Shown here: positions 46,591 through 55,260 of the stretch, in pieces
Layout of the letters: each line of letters starts with the position of its first letter
How positions within the stretch are numbered: position 1 is the stretch's first letter
Source: Pseudomonas sp. KBW05
Lineage (GTDB): Bacteria; Pseudomonadota; Gammaproteobacteria; Pseudomonadales; Pseudomonadaceae
Assembly: GCF_003852405.1 (NCBI RefSeq)
Contig: NZ_QAJM01000007.1
Location: 248,001-312,000, forward strand
Direction of reading: 5' to 3'
Length of the DNA: 64,000 nucleotides
Translations under genes and position numbers: made by a program
Notes under the pieces: generated by a model
Told to the model about the DNA's origin: nothing
The model's input: the letters and a program-made list of their open reading frames with translations, nothing else
The model's database searches: none

Positions 46591-47517
46591 ATGGGCAACC
46601 CCCTGGCCAACATCGGCATGGACTCCAACCGCTCCCAGTTCATGGCCCGCCAGCGCATCGAAAGCGAAATCAACGTGCCCCGCCTGTTCGCCGCCATCGA
46701 CGCCGACCCTGCCATTGTCGGCGCCGGCGTGGTCTACATTGACGCCGACTTCAACATCGTCACCCTGCGCGAATTCAAGCCCATCTGCAGCATCCTGCCC
46801 AAGCGCATCATTATCCGCGAGGCACAGAAGTACATCGCCCCGGCCCAGTTCGCCGACCAGGTGCTGAACAACCCGCGCGAATCGCGGCTGATGAGCGAGG
46901 CCTTCAACACCACCCTGGCCTGCACCGGCGCAGTGATCGGCTGGCTGGTGGTGTTGAGTGGCACCATCGCTATTCCGTTCACCGCTGGCGCCAGTACCGT
47001 GGTGACGGCTATCGGCTATACCGCGGCGTCTGCCAGTACCGTGTCCTGCCTGGTGGGCGGCTTTCGCACGCGCAACGAAATCAGCAACCCGGCGATGAAC
47101 GACTACCTGGACAGCGAGGAGTGGTACCAAACCGCGACCAAGGTGCTCGATGGCGCCGCGCTGGTGGGCGTAGGTGCTTCGGCACTGACCACCGTCAAGC
47201 TGGTCAATGTCACCCGTGCCGCCACCGGCAAAAGCCTGCGCCAGGTGCTCAAGGGCCTGAACGGGCATGAGCGCGAAAAACTCACCAAAGAGCTGCTCAA
47301 AGTGGCCGACCCGCAAATGTCGACCAAGATGCGCAAACTGCTGCAAATGAGCGGCGAGCTACCCAAGCGCTTCACCCCGACGCAACTCAAACACGCCACC
47401 TATGTGCAATTGGGTGATGCGATAGGGGCGGGCGCGAGTGTGTGGGGGCTGAAGCGCTCGGACAACTACAAACAGGCCAAGACCTTCGCGATCGGCCTGT
47501 ACGAGGAGGGCGAATAA
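46591..47517 (+). CDS. Hcp-linked candidate effector, paralogue 1
   Basis: A 308-residue protein of unknown function. The N-terminal domain (about 25-105) holds the block RLFAAIDADPAIVGAGVVYI followed by LREFKPICSILPK and IIREAQKY, conserved in all three copies in this island. Residues 108-157 form two glycine/alanine-rich hydrophobic segments that could be a membrane hairpin; a third lies near 186-205. The C-terminal part holds DSEEWYQ and VLKGLNGHEREKLTKELLK. There is no signal peptide. The membrane-protein gene that follows overlaps its stop by one base. The nearby hcp gene suggests delivery by type VI secretion, perhaps as a pore former; both are inference. Confidence 0.7.
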   Translation: MGNPLANIGMDSNRSQFMARQRIESEINVPRLFAAIDADPAIVGAGVVYIDADFNIVTLREFKPICSILPKRIIIREAQKYIAPAQFADQVLNNPRESRLMSEAFNTTLACTGAVIGWLVVLSGTIAIPFTAGASTVVTAIGYTAASASTVSCLVGGFRTRNEISNPAMNDYLDSEEWYQTATKVLDGAALVGVGASALTTVKLVNVTRAATGKSLRQVLKGLNGHEREKLTKELLKVADPQMSTKMRKLLQMSGELPKRFTPTQLKHATYVQLGDAIGAGASVWGLKRSDNYKQAKTFAIGLYEEGE

Positions 47518-47957
47518 TGACTGGCGTGCCGTCCCTGAAGCCGTTTTTGCTGGCGCATTTTCCTGCGTTCATCGGCGTGATTCTCGCCGGCTGCCTGGGC
47601 GGCTCCGCTGCGATTTCCCTGGCGGCCAGTACGTATTTTGCCGACGTGCCCGTCGCCACCAATGCCACCGTGTCCTGGTTCGTCGTGCTCTTCGCCGCGC
47701 TGTTCGTGACCAACAGCAACTTCCTGGTGGTGCGCGGGCACGCGTGGGCGGTGTGGGGCATGGTTGGGTTTTTCGTGGTGTGCCTGCTGGTCACCCTGCC
47801 GACGCTGGCGTACGAGCCGCACTGGTTTATCTACAGCGAATGTCTGTTTTGGCCACTGCTGGGGTTGTTGCTGATTAACAGCAAGGGCTATCGGGTGATG
47901 GTCGGCAAACTGGTGGGCGTGCGCCGACTGCGAGAGGCAGCCAAGGCCGGGTTGTAG
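47517..47957 (+). CDS. Four-helix membrane protein, candidate immunity to paralogue 1
   Basis: A 146-residue membrane protein with four predicted helices: FLLAHFPAFIGVILAGCLGG, VSWFVVLFAALFVTNSNFLVV, AVWGMVGFFVVCLLVTLP and LFWPLLGLLLINSKG. A short basic tail follows. ATG overlaps the effector stop (TAATG), so translation is coupled. Inner-membrane immunity proteins are typical partners of membrane-acting toxins, which is the basis of the call. It is only about 40 percent like the other two by eye, sharing the FPxFIGVI start and LFWP...LLL-SK end. hcp converges 15 bases downstream. Confidence 0.68.
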   Translation: MTGVPSLKPFLLAHFPAFIGVILAGCLGGSAAISLAASTYFADVPVATNATVSWFVVLFAALFVTNSNFLVVRGHAWAVWGMVGFFVVCLLVTLPTLAYEPHWFIYSECLFWPLLGLLLINSKGYRVMVGKLVGVRRLREAAKAGL

Positions 47958-47972
47958 CCTTGGCTCGCGTGG

Positions 47973-48461
47973 TCAGATTTTCACGTTCTGACGAATGTTC
48001 CAGCCGTATTTCACGGCGCCGCCGTCCTTGCCGCCGTCCGCCTTCTGCGGTTGGTAGCTGACTTCGACGGTGGCGAAATTCAAGCCGATGACTTCTGTCA
48101 GTTCGTCGCTGTTTTTCACCGCGTCGGATTGGTAGGACGTCACCATCACCTCCTTCAGGGTGATCACCAGATATTCCACGGCACTGCTGCCCCCGGCCTT
48201 GCGCACCACCAGCCGCGCTTCCGGGTAATGCTTGCCGCTGGAGCAGGCCATCATCAGATTGGGTGAGGACTTATCCATTACCTTTGAGATAGAAAGGTTA
48301 TCGATATTGACCTTGCCCGCACCACCGCCGCTGCCGCTATGCATCGAGCCTGTCTGCGACATGCCCCAGCCCCAGCGGCTGATCTCGATTTCATCGCGAT
48401 GGGCCTGATCCCTGGATTCGCCCTTGATGTCGCCCAACTTCAAAAACATATCAGTTGCCAT
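47973..48461 (-). CDS. hcp: Hcp-family type VI secretion tube protein
   Basis: Forms the hexameric rings of the inner tube of the type VI secretion system and carries small effectors in its lumen. The 162-residue protein has the Hcp features MFLKLGDIKGESRDQAHRDEIEISRWGWGM at the start, KVMDKSSPNLMMACSSGKHY and YLVITLKEVMVTSYQ. It ends VKYGWNIRQNVKI. No baseplate, sheath or VgrG gene lies in the window, so it is an orphan hcp whose machine is elsewhere. It is divergent from paralogue 2; the 187 bases between them are copied again before paralogue 3. Confidence 0.95.
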   Translation of the reverse strand: MATDMFLKLGDIKGESRDQAHRDEIEISRWGWGMSQTGSMHSGSGGGAGKVNIDNLSISKVMDKSSPNLMMACSSGKHYPEARLVVRKAGGSSAVEYLVITLKEVMVTSYQSDAVKNSDELTEVIGLNFATVEVSYQPQKADGGKDGGAVKYGWNIRQNVKI

Positions 48462-48899
48462 TGTCGTTCTCTGTACTGGTGTCCGCCGGTAGTGGCGCGG
48501 GGCGTACTTTTTCCTATTCGGGACATGGCCTACAAGACGCTACACCGTGATCAAGAAGTGCCTGTCGGGATAAAGCGAAGCTTCTGACATTTTTAAGCGA
48601 TGCCCAGTCTTTACCCTCTGCGCTCTTGTGAAAAACCGGAGTAAAGGGATGGCTTCCAGTGTGTTGAAAGACGGGTTCCCCAGTGCGCACCTGACGACGC
48701 GGCAGTGGGTGGAAAGCAGTATTGATCTGCGTAAATTGTTTGCCGCCATCGATGCTGATCCGGCGATTGTCGGTGCGGGCGTGGTGTACCTCGATGGGCA
48801 GTTGCGGGCGATTGTGTTGCGCGAGTTTCAGCCGATTTGCAGCGTTGTACCGAAGAAGGTGATTTTGCGGGAGGCGCCCAGTTATGTCGGGCGGGTGGA
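48459..48899. repeat. Direct repeat, copy A (hcp start codon to 5' part of paralogue 2)
   Basis: About 440 bases nearly identical to 50048-50488 at an offset of 1589. It begins at the hcp start codon, covers the whole hcp/paralogue 2 intergenic region, and includes the first 80 or so codons of paralogue 2. A few mismatches occur only in the first 20 bases. Confidence 0.9.
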
Positions 48900-49563
48900 G
48901 TTTGCGCGGCGGTTGGCGAATGAGCCGCGAGAGGCGGATGTGACGTTTGAGGCTGTGAATGCGGGGTTTGCGTGTGCTTCGGCGGTGATTAGTTGGTTCG
49001 TGATACTAGGGGGCGCAGCGCTGAGTCCTTTCACCTTTGGGGCGACGGGTGTGGTTGCTGCAATTGGTTATTCGTCAGCGATAGCCAGTTCAGTTCAATG
49101 CGTGATCGGTGCTCGTCGGACTTACAACGAAATGACTGACCCTGCTCGGAATGACGCTCTGGATAGTGAGCAGTGGTATCAGGCCGTAACGGCCGGATTG
49201 GATGCCGCATCGTTATTAGGTGCTGGTAACGCGGCGATGTCGACGGTTCGATTTGTCAGCATGCTCAAAAAGACAACGGGGAGAAACACGCATCAGGTAC
49301 TCAAAGGGCTGAACCGACAGGAGCGCTCAAAGCTCACCAGGGAGTTGCTGAGTATCAACCATCCAGAAATCAGCCGGAAAATGATCAGGCTTAGACAAGC
49401 GGCTGGAGAGCTACCCAAGCGCTACACCGTGGCCGAAATAAAGCGTGGGACCATCGTGCAGGTGGTTGATGCCCTTGGCGCTATATCAAGCATCACTGGC
49501 AGTGTGCGGTCCGGAAACATGCGGACTATTGCGGTAGGACTCTACGAGGAAGCATCAGAATGA
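48649..49563 (+). CDS. Hcp-linked candidate effector, paralogue 2
   Basis: A 304-residue member of the same family. It has the LFAAIDADPAIVGAGVVY block, LREFQPICSVVPKKVILREA, a hydrophobic stretch at about 105-150 (CASAVISWFVILGGAALSPF and GVVAAIGYSSAIASSVQC) and DSEQWYQAVTAGLDAASLLG. The C-terminal part reads VLKGLNRQERSKLTRELLSI. I start at the ATG preceded by GGAGTAAAGGG; a GTG 21 bases earlier is in frame. It is transcribed divergently from hcp, so the two probably share regulation. Its stop overlaps the next start by 4 bases. The function is unknown; a type VI effector role is inferred from position. Confidence 0.7.
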   Translation: MASSVLKDGFPSAHLTTRQWVESSIDLRKLFAAIDADPAIVGAGVVYLDGQLRAIVLREFQPICSVVPKKVILREAPSYVGRVEFARRLANEPREADVTFEAVNAGFACASAVISWFVILGGAALSPFTFGATGVVAAIGYSSAIASSVQCVIGARRTYNEMTDPARNDALDSEQWYQAVTAGLDAASLLGAGNAAMSTVRFVSMLKKTTGRNTHQVLKGLNRQERSKLTRELLSINHPEISRKMIRLRQAAGELPKRYTVAEIKRGTIVQVVDALGAISSITGSVRSGNMRTIAVGLYEEASE

Positions 49564-50039
49564 GATTTCTCGTGTCACTTCGCCCTTTTCTGGTTCGTAA
49601 TTTTCCCGTGTTTATCGGCGTGATTTTTTCGGGTCTCTTCGGTGGTGCTGCCGCTGTCGTGCTGGTTGAAAACTATTACTTACCCTCCTTATCGAATTCG
49701 GCGGCTGAAGCTGCTGCTGTGGTGCTGGCCTGTTTTATCACGCATTGCAATTTCATGATTGCCTATGGGCGACCGAAGTGGGCCTGGGGCATGTACGCTC
49801 TGTTCGTTGTCTGTTTACTGATTGCTTTGCCCGCTTTTCAGTTTTCGCCACATCCATTTGTTTACGCCAGTAGTTTGTTTTGGCCGGTCTTTGGCCTTCT
49901 CCTGCTCCACAGCAAACGCCATCGAGAAATGCGCGCCAAGGCCGTAGAGCTGCGCCATATGCGCCGCAACGTCACGGTGGCCATCGAGAAACGGCGCAAA
50001 CACGAGCGCGCAATAATCCGAATAAAGAAATCGAGGTGA
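49560..50039 (+). CDS. Four-helix membrane protein, candidate immunity to paralogue 2
   Basis: A 159-residue membrane protein: NFPVFIGVIFSGLFGGAAAVVLV, AAAVVLACFITHCNFMIAYG, WGMYALFVVCLLIALPAF and SSLFWPVFGLLLLHSKR, then a basic cytoplasmic tail rich in Arg and Lys (ELRHMRRNVTVAIEKRRKHE). ATG sits in the ATGA overlap with the effector stop. It is closely similar to the third copy, mainly in the tail and helices 1 and 4. Confidence 0.68.
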   Translation: MRFLVSLRPFLVRNFPVFIGVIFSGLFGGAAAVVLVENYYLPSLSNSAAEAAAVVLACFITHCNFMIAYGRPKWAWGMYALFVVCLLIALPAFQFSPHPFVYASSLFWPVFGLLLLHSKRHREMRAKAVELRHMRRNVTVAIEKRRKHERAIIRIKKSR

Positions 50040-50047
50040 TTCACCCC

Positions 50048-50488
50048 CATTGTCGCTCCCTGTTCTGGTGTCCGCCGGTAGTGGCGCGGGGCGTACTTTT
50101 TCCTATTCGGGACATGGCCTACAAGACGCTACACCGTGATCAAGAAGTGCCTGTCGGGATAAAGCGAAGCTTCTGACATTTTTAAGCGATGCCCAGTCTT
50201 TACCCTCTGCGCTCTTGTGAAAAACCGGAGTAAAGGGATGGCTTCCAGTGTGTTGAAAGACGGGTTCCCCAGTGCGCACCTGACGACGCGGCAGTGGGTG
50301 GAAAGCAGTATTGATCTGCGTAAATTGTTTGCCGCCATCGATGCTGATCCGGCGATTGTCGGTGCGGGCGTGGTGTACCTCGATGGGCAGTTGCGGGCGA
50401 TTGTGTTGCGCGAGTTTCAGCCGATTTGCAGCGTTGTACCGAAGAAGGTGATTTTGCGGGAGGCGCCCAGTTATGTCGGGCGGGTGGA
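50048..50488. repeat. Direct repeat, copy B (before and into paralogue 3)
   Basis: Second copy of the segment at 48459. It starts with the CAT that is the reverse complement of the hcp start codon, now an orphan, immediately after the stop of the paralogue 2 membrane gene. It supplies paralogue 3 with the hcp-type promoter region and 5' coding part. Confidence 0.9.
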
Positions 50489-51143
50489 GTTTGCACGGCG
50501 GTTGGCGAATGAGTCGCGTGAGTCGCAGGTGGCGTTTGAGGCGGTGAATGCAGGTTTTGCGTGTACGTCGGCGCTGATTAGTTGGTTATTGATCGCGGGT
50601 GGTTCTGTGCTGAGTCCGTTTACTTTTGGGGCTACTGGCGTAGCGGCGGCGATCAGCGTTGTGGGAGCGTCGGCCAGCAGTATTCAATGTTGGATGGGCA
50701 TTCGTCGTACTGAAAATGAAAGGGATGACCCAGCACTCAACGACGCTTTGGATAGCGATCCGTGGTATCAGGCCGTAACGGCCGGCTTGGATGCGGCTTC
50801 GTTATTGGGGGCTGGTAATTCCGCGATGTCGACGATTCGATTCGTCAGCATGCTTAAAAAGGCAACGGGGAAAAACACGCAGCAGGTACTCAAAGGGCTG
50901 AATCGTCAGGAGCGGGTAAAGCTCACCAAGGAGCTACTGAGCATCAACCATCCGCAAATGAGCCGGAGAATGATCAAGTTGAAGCAAATAGCAGGCGAGA
51001 TGCCAAAGCGCTATACCTCGGCACATATCAAGCGAGGGACTTTCATGCAGATGCTTGATGCCCTTGGCGGCGCATCGAGTGTTGCTGGCAGCATACGTTC
51101 TGGAATCATTGCGGTTGGGCTGCATGAGGAAACCTCAGAATGA
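50238..51143 (+). CDS. Hcp-linked candidate effector, paralogue 3
   Basis: A 301-residue protein whose first 80 or so residues are identical to paralogue 2. It then diverges in the hydrophobic region (TSALISWLLIAGGSVLSPF, GVAAAISVVGASASSIQC) and again resembles it in the C-terminal part (DSDPWYQAVTAGLDAASLLG, VLKGLNRQERVKLTKELLSI). The start and ribosome site are the same as in paralogue 2. The conserved ends with a variable middle suggest the middle sets toxin specificity or escape from immunity. Function unknown. Confidence 0.7.
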   Translation: MASSVLKDGFPSAHLTTRQWVESSIDLRKLFAAIDADPAIVGAGVVYLDGQLRAIVLREFQPICSVVPKKVILREAPSYVGRVEFARRLANESRESQVAFEAVNAGFACTSALISWLLIAGGSVLSPFTFGATGVAAAISVVGASASSIQCWMGIRRTENERDDPALNDALDSDPWYQAVTAGLDAASLLGAGNSAMSTIRFVSMLKKATGKNTQQVLKGLNRQERVKLTKELLSINHPQMSRRMIKLKQIAGEMPKRYTSAHIKRGTFMQMLDALGGASSVAGSIRSGIIAVGLHEETSE

Positions 51144-51634
51144 GACTTATCGAAAGGAAATCACTCATACCGCGAGGCCCTTTTCTAATTCGGTATTTCC
51201 CCGTATTCATTGGCGTGATTTTTTCGGGCATCTACAGCAGTGCTGTCGTCGTGGTGATGGTGGAGAACTATTTTTTGCCGTCGCTATCGAACGCTGCTGC
51301 TGAACGTGTCGGCGTGGTGCTAGCCCTCTTCATCACACTCTGCAATGTCATGATTGCCTATGGATTTCCAAGGGGCGCCTGGGGCATGTATAGCCTTTTC
51401 ATCACTTGCCTATTGGTTGCTGCGCCAGGTTTTATTTTTTTGCCGATCCCAGTCTTTTATGTAGATTGCATTTTTTCCTCGGTACTTGGCCTACTGCTAC
51501 TAAGCAGCAAACGCCACCAGGAAATGCGTGCCAAGTACGTAGAACTTCGCCATATGCGCCGCCAGATCGGGGTGGCCATCGAGAAGCGGCGTAAACACGA
51601 ACGCGCAATCATCAGAATAAAGAAACCAAGGTAA
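51140..51634 (+). CDS. Four-helix membrane protein, candidate immunity to paralogue 3
   Basis: A 164-residue membrane protein with helices at YFPVFIGVIFSGIYSSAVVVVMV, ERVGVVLALFITLCNVMIAYG, WGMYSLFITCLLVAAPGF and CIFSSVLGLLLLSSKR. The basic tail (ELRHMRRQIGVAIEKRRKHE) is nearly the same as in copy 2. It starts in an ATGA overlap. The helices differ more from copy 2 than the tail does, which would fit specificity residing in the membrane part. Confidence 0.68.
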   Translation: MRLIERKSLIPRGPFLIRYFPVFIGVIFSGIYSSAVVVVMVENYFLPSLSNAAAERVGVVLALFITLCNVMIAYGFPRGAWGMYSLFITCLLVAAPGFIFLPIPVFYVDCIFSSVLGLLLLSSKRHQEMRAKYVELRHMRRQIGVAIEKRRKHERAIIRIKKPR

Positions 51635-51800
51635 TCCCCCACGCCCGCCACAAATATGTGCAACTGTTGCACCAAGGCACCAACGTTGGCGCCGTTTTGG
51701 TGCTGTACTGCATCGGGTCCTATGACAAAGCGCAATGACTGCCGCGCTGGCATAAGTCTTGCGCGCGTCAACCCCATGCCCTGGCTCGCAGGAGGCCGCC

Positions 51801-54800
51801 GTGTCGATTCATGTCGCGTTGCACCACGTTACGCATTACCGCTACGACCGCGCTGTCGAACTCGGCCCGCAGATCGTGCGTTTGCGCCCGGCGGCCCACA
51901 GCCGTACGCGGATTTTGTCCTACGCGCTGAAAGTGCTGCCCGAGCAGCATTTCATCAATTGGCAGCAAGACCCCCAGGGCAATTACCTGGCGCGCCTGGT
52001 GTTCCCGGAAAAGACTGACGAGCTGCGTATCGAAGTCGATCTGGTCGCCGAGATGGCGGTGTTCAATCCGTTCGACTTTTTCCTCGAACCCTACGCCGAA
52101 AAAATCCCTTTCAGCTACGCCGCCGATGAGCAGCGTGAGCTGGCGCCGTACCTGGAAACCTTGCCGCTGACGCCGAAATTCGCCGCCTACCTGGCCGGTA
52201 TCGACCGCACGCCATTGCCGGCGGTGGACTTCCTGGTGGGCCTCAACCAGCGCCTGGCCGCTGATATCGGCTACCTGATCCGCATGGAGCCGGGCGTGCA
52301 AACGCCGGAGTTCACCCTGGAAAACGCCTCCGGCTCGTGCCGCGATTCGGCATGGTTGCTGGTGCAGATCCTACGCAACCTGGGGTTGGCGGCGCGGTTT
52401 GTGTCCGGCTATCTGATCCAGCTCACCGCCGACGTCAAGGCCCTCGACGGTCCGTCCGGTACTGAAGTGGACTTCACCGACCTGCACGCCTGGTGCGAAG
52501 TGTATTTGCCCGGCGCCGGCTGGATCGGCCTGGATGCCACCTCCGGCTTGTTTGCCGGTGAAGGCCATATCCCGTTGGCCTGTAGTCCCGATCCATCGTC
52601 TGCGGCGCCGATCAGTGGCTTGGTGGAACCGTGTGAGTGCGAATTCACCCACGAAATGTCCGTTGAGCGGATTTGGGAAGCGCCGCGCGTCACCAAGCCC
52701 TACACCGAAGAGCAATGGCTGGCGATCCAGGCCCTGGGCCGGCAGATCGATGGCGACCTGCTCAAGGACGATGTACGCCTGACCATGGGCGGCGAGCCGA
52801 CCTTCGTCTCCATCGACGACCCCGACGGCGCCGAATGGAACACCGCCGCCCTGGGCCCGGACAAGCGCCGCCTGTCTGCCGAGTTGTTCCAGCGCATGCG
52901 CAAGCACTACGCGCCCAAGGGCCTGGTGCACTTTGGCCAGGGCAAGTGGTACCCCGGCGAGCAACTGCCGCGTTGGTCGCTGAACTGCTACTGGCGCCGC
53001 GACGGCGTGCCGATCTGGCACAACAGCGCGCTGATTGCCGATGAGCAAGAAGACTACGGCGCGAACGGCGCCATGGCCGGGCGTTTCCTCGCCAGCGTCG
53101 CCGAACGCCTGAAACTGCCGACACGCTTTGTCTTCCCGGCCTTTGAAGACAACTTCTACTACCTGTGGCGCGAAGGCGCGCTGCCGCAAAACGTCACGGC
53201 CCAGGACCCGCGGCTGAGTGACGACCTGGAGCGTGAACGCCTGCGCAAGGTGTTCAGCCAAGGGCTGGATAAAGTCATCGGCCAAGTGCTGCCGCTGGCG
53301 CGCACGGCGGCCAACGACCGCTGGCAGAGCGGGCGCTGGTACCTGCGCGATAGCCACTGTCGCCTGGTGCCGGGGGATTCGCCGTTGGGCTATCGCCTGC
53401 CATTGGCGTCGCAGCCCTGGGTGACGGCGGCGGAGTATCCGTTTGTGCATCCGACGGACCCTAACCAGGATCAGCCGGCGCTGCCCACCACCGCTCAGTT
53501 GAATAGCCACGGCGAACCTGCGCCGAGCGATGAGCGTACGCCCCGCGTGGACGAATCCGCCGACTGGCTGACCCGCACCGCGTTGTGCGCCGAAGCGCGG
53601 GAAGGCCGCCTCTACCTGTTCATGCCGCCGCTGGAGCGTGTCGAGGATTACCTGGAACTGGTCGCTGCCATCGAGGCCACCGCCGAAGAGTTGCATTGCC
53701 CGGTGCTGCTGGAGGGCTACGAGCCGCCGGCCGATACCCGGCTGAGCAACTTCCGCGTGACGCCGGACCCGGGTGTGATCGAGGTCAACGTGCAGCCGTC
53801 CGCCAGTTGGGACGAGTTAGTGGAACGCACCGAATTTCTCTACGAAGAGGCGCGGCAAACCCGCCTGACCACGGAGAAATTCATGATCGACGGGCGCCAC
53901 ACCGGCACCGGCGGCGGCAACCATTTTGTCCTCGGCGGCGCGACGCCCAAGGACTCACCGTTCCTGCGCCGGCCTGATCTGCTGCGCAGCCTGATCAGCT
54001 ATTGGCATAACCATCCGTCCTTGTCCTACCTGTTTTCCGGGCTGTTTATCGGCCCGACATCCCAGGCCCCGCGCGTGGATGAAGCGCGTAACGACGCCTT
54101 GTACGAGCTGGAAATCGCCTTCGCGCAAATGCCCGAGCCGGGCGAAGAATGCCCGCCGTGGTTGGTGGACCGCCTGCTGCGCAACCTGTTGATCGACGTG
54201 ACCGGCAACACCCACCGCGCCGAATTCTGCATCGACAAGCTCTACTCGCCGGACGGCGCCACCGGTCGCCTGGGCCTGCTGGAACTGCGCGCGTTTGAAA
54301 TGCCGCCCCATGCGCGCATGAGTCTGACCCAACAGCTGCTGTTGCGCGCCCTGGTCGCCCGTTTTTGGCGTGAACCCTATGCGCCGCCGAAGTTGGCGCG
54401 CTGGGGCACCGAACTGCACGACCGCTTCCTGTTGCCGCACTTTATCGAGCAGGACTTTGCCGATGTGATCGTCGAACTCAATGCCGCCGGCTACCCGCTG
54501 CGCGCCGAATGGTTTGCCGCGCACCTGGAGTTTCGCTTTCCCAAGGTCGGCGACTACGCCGTCAGCGGCATCGAACTGGAGCTGCGCCAGGCCCTCGAAC
54601 CCTGGCACGTCCTGGGCGAGGAAGGCGCGGTGGGCGGCACGGTGCGCTATGTGGATTCGTCCCTGGAGCGCCTGCAAGTCAAGTTGACCGGCCTGCCGCC
54701 GCAACGCTACCTGCTGACCTGCAACGGCATCCCGCTGCCACTGCAAGCCACCGGCCGCGTCGGCGAATTTGTCGCTGGCGTGCGTTACCGCGCCTGGCAA

Positions 54801-55091
54801 CCGGCCAACTGCCTGCAACCGACCATCCCGGTGCACGCGCCATTGGTGTTTGATTTGCTGGATACCTGGATGCAGCGTTCGCTGGGCGGTTGCCAGTACC
54901 ACGTGGCGCATCCGGGCGGGCGCAATTACGACAGCTTGCCGGTGAATGCCAATGAGGCGGAGAGCCGGCGGATGGCGCGGTTTTTCCGGTTGGGGCATAG
55001 CCCTGGAAAGCTTCCGGTGCCAACGGTCGTCATCAACGACGAACTGCCAATGACTCTGGATCTACGACGTTTCCCCAATAAAAATGACTGA
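51801..55091 (+). CDS. Transglutaminase-like/DUF2126 protein
   Basis: A 1096-residue cytoplasmic protein. Residues 1-290 are a transglutaminase-like cysteine peptidase fold with the triad Cys180 (SGSCRDSAW), His229 (DLHAWCEVY) and Asp245 (GLDATSG). The rest is DUF2126 (QIDGDLLKDDVRLTMGGEPTFVS, FMIDGRHTGTGGGNHFVLGG), a large domain with many conserved charged residues. The start is GTG 51801, 7 bases after AGGAGG. It opens a conserved cluster with the ATP-grasp/alpha-E gene and a second transglutaminase gene. Comparative work (Iyer and colleagues) proposed that such clusters make or cut isopeptide-like bonds; the real substrate is unknown. Confidence 0.88.
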   Translation: MSIHVALHHVTHYRYDRAVELGPQIVRLRPAAHSRTRILSYALKVLPEQHFINWQQDPQGNYLARLVFPEKTDELRIEVDLVAEMAVFNPFDFFLEPYAEKIPFSYAADEQRELAPYLETLPLTPKFAAYLAGIDRTPLPAVDFLVGLNQRLAADIGYLIRMEPGVQTPEFTLENASGSCRDSAWLLVQILRNLGLAARFVSGYLIQLTADVKALDGPSGTEVDFTDLHAWCEVYLPGAGWIGLDATSGLFAGEGHIPLACSPDPSSAAPISGLVEPCECEFTHEMSVERIWEAPRVTKPYTEEQWLAIQALGRQIDGDLLKDDVRLTMGGEPTFVSIDDPDGAEWNTAALGPDKRRLSAELFQRMRKHYAPKGLVHFGQGKWYPGEQLPRWSLNCYWRRDGVPIWHNSALIADEQEDYGANGAMAGRFLASVAERLKLPTRFVFPAFEDNFYYLWREGALPQNVTAQDPRLSDDLERERLRKVFSQGLDKVIGQVLPLARTAANDRWQSGRWYLRDSHCRLVPGDSPLGYRLPLASQPWVTAAEYPFVHPTDPNQDQPALPTTAQLNSHGEPAPSDERTPRVDESADWLTRTALCAEAREGRLYLFMPPLERVEDYLELVAAIEATAEELHCPVLLEGYEPPADTRLSNFRVTPDPGVIEVNVQPSASWDELVERTEFLYEEARQTRLTTEKFMIDGRHTGTGGGNHFVLGGATPKDSPFLRRPDLLRSLISYWHNHPSLSYLFSGLFIGPTSQAPRVDEARNDALYELEIAFAQMPEPGEECPPWLVDRLLRNLLIDVTGNTHRAEFCIDKLYSPDGATGRLGLLELRAFEMPPHARMSLTQQLLLRALVARFWREPYAPPKLARWGTELHDRFLLPHFIEQDFADVIVELNAAGYPLRAEWFAAHLEFRFPKVGDYAVSGIELELRQALEPWHVLGEEGAVGGTVRYVDSSLERLQVKLTGLPPQRYLLTCNGIPLPLQATGRVGEFVAGVRYRAWQPANCLQPTIPVHAPLVFDLLDTWMQRSLGGCQYHVAHPGGRNYDSLPVNANEAESRRMARFFRLGHSPGKLPVPTVVINDELPMTLDLRRFPNKND

Positions 55092-55102
55092 ATGCGGTTA
55101 AA

Positions 55103-55212
55103 AATGTGGGAGCGGGCTTGCTCGCGAAAGCGGTGTATCAGCCGATACATGTATTGACTGACCCGCCGCATTCGCGAGCAAGCCCGCTCCCACACAAGCC
55201 CGCTCCCACATT
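55103..55212. repeat. REP-type inverted repeat with an extra half arm
   Basis: Arms AATGTGGGAGCGGGCTTGCT and inverse. The right side continues with a second partial arm (CAAGCCCGCTCCCACATT), so it is a REP pair plus a half. It lies within the transglutaminase cluster, between its first and second genes. Confidence 0.85.
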
Positions 55213-55260
55213 AGACTGTGGTGACTTTGACACCGCCCCCTTGCCTCTGCCGAGCGTTCC

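Noticed and set aside
47973-48461. A complete type VI secretion cluster around hcp
   Set aside because: No sheath, baseplate, membrane complex, ClpV or VgrG gene is seen within the window.
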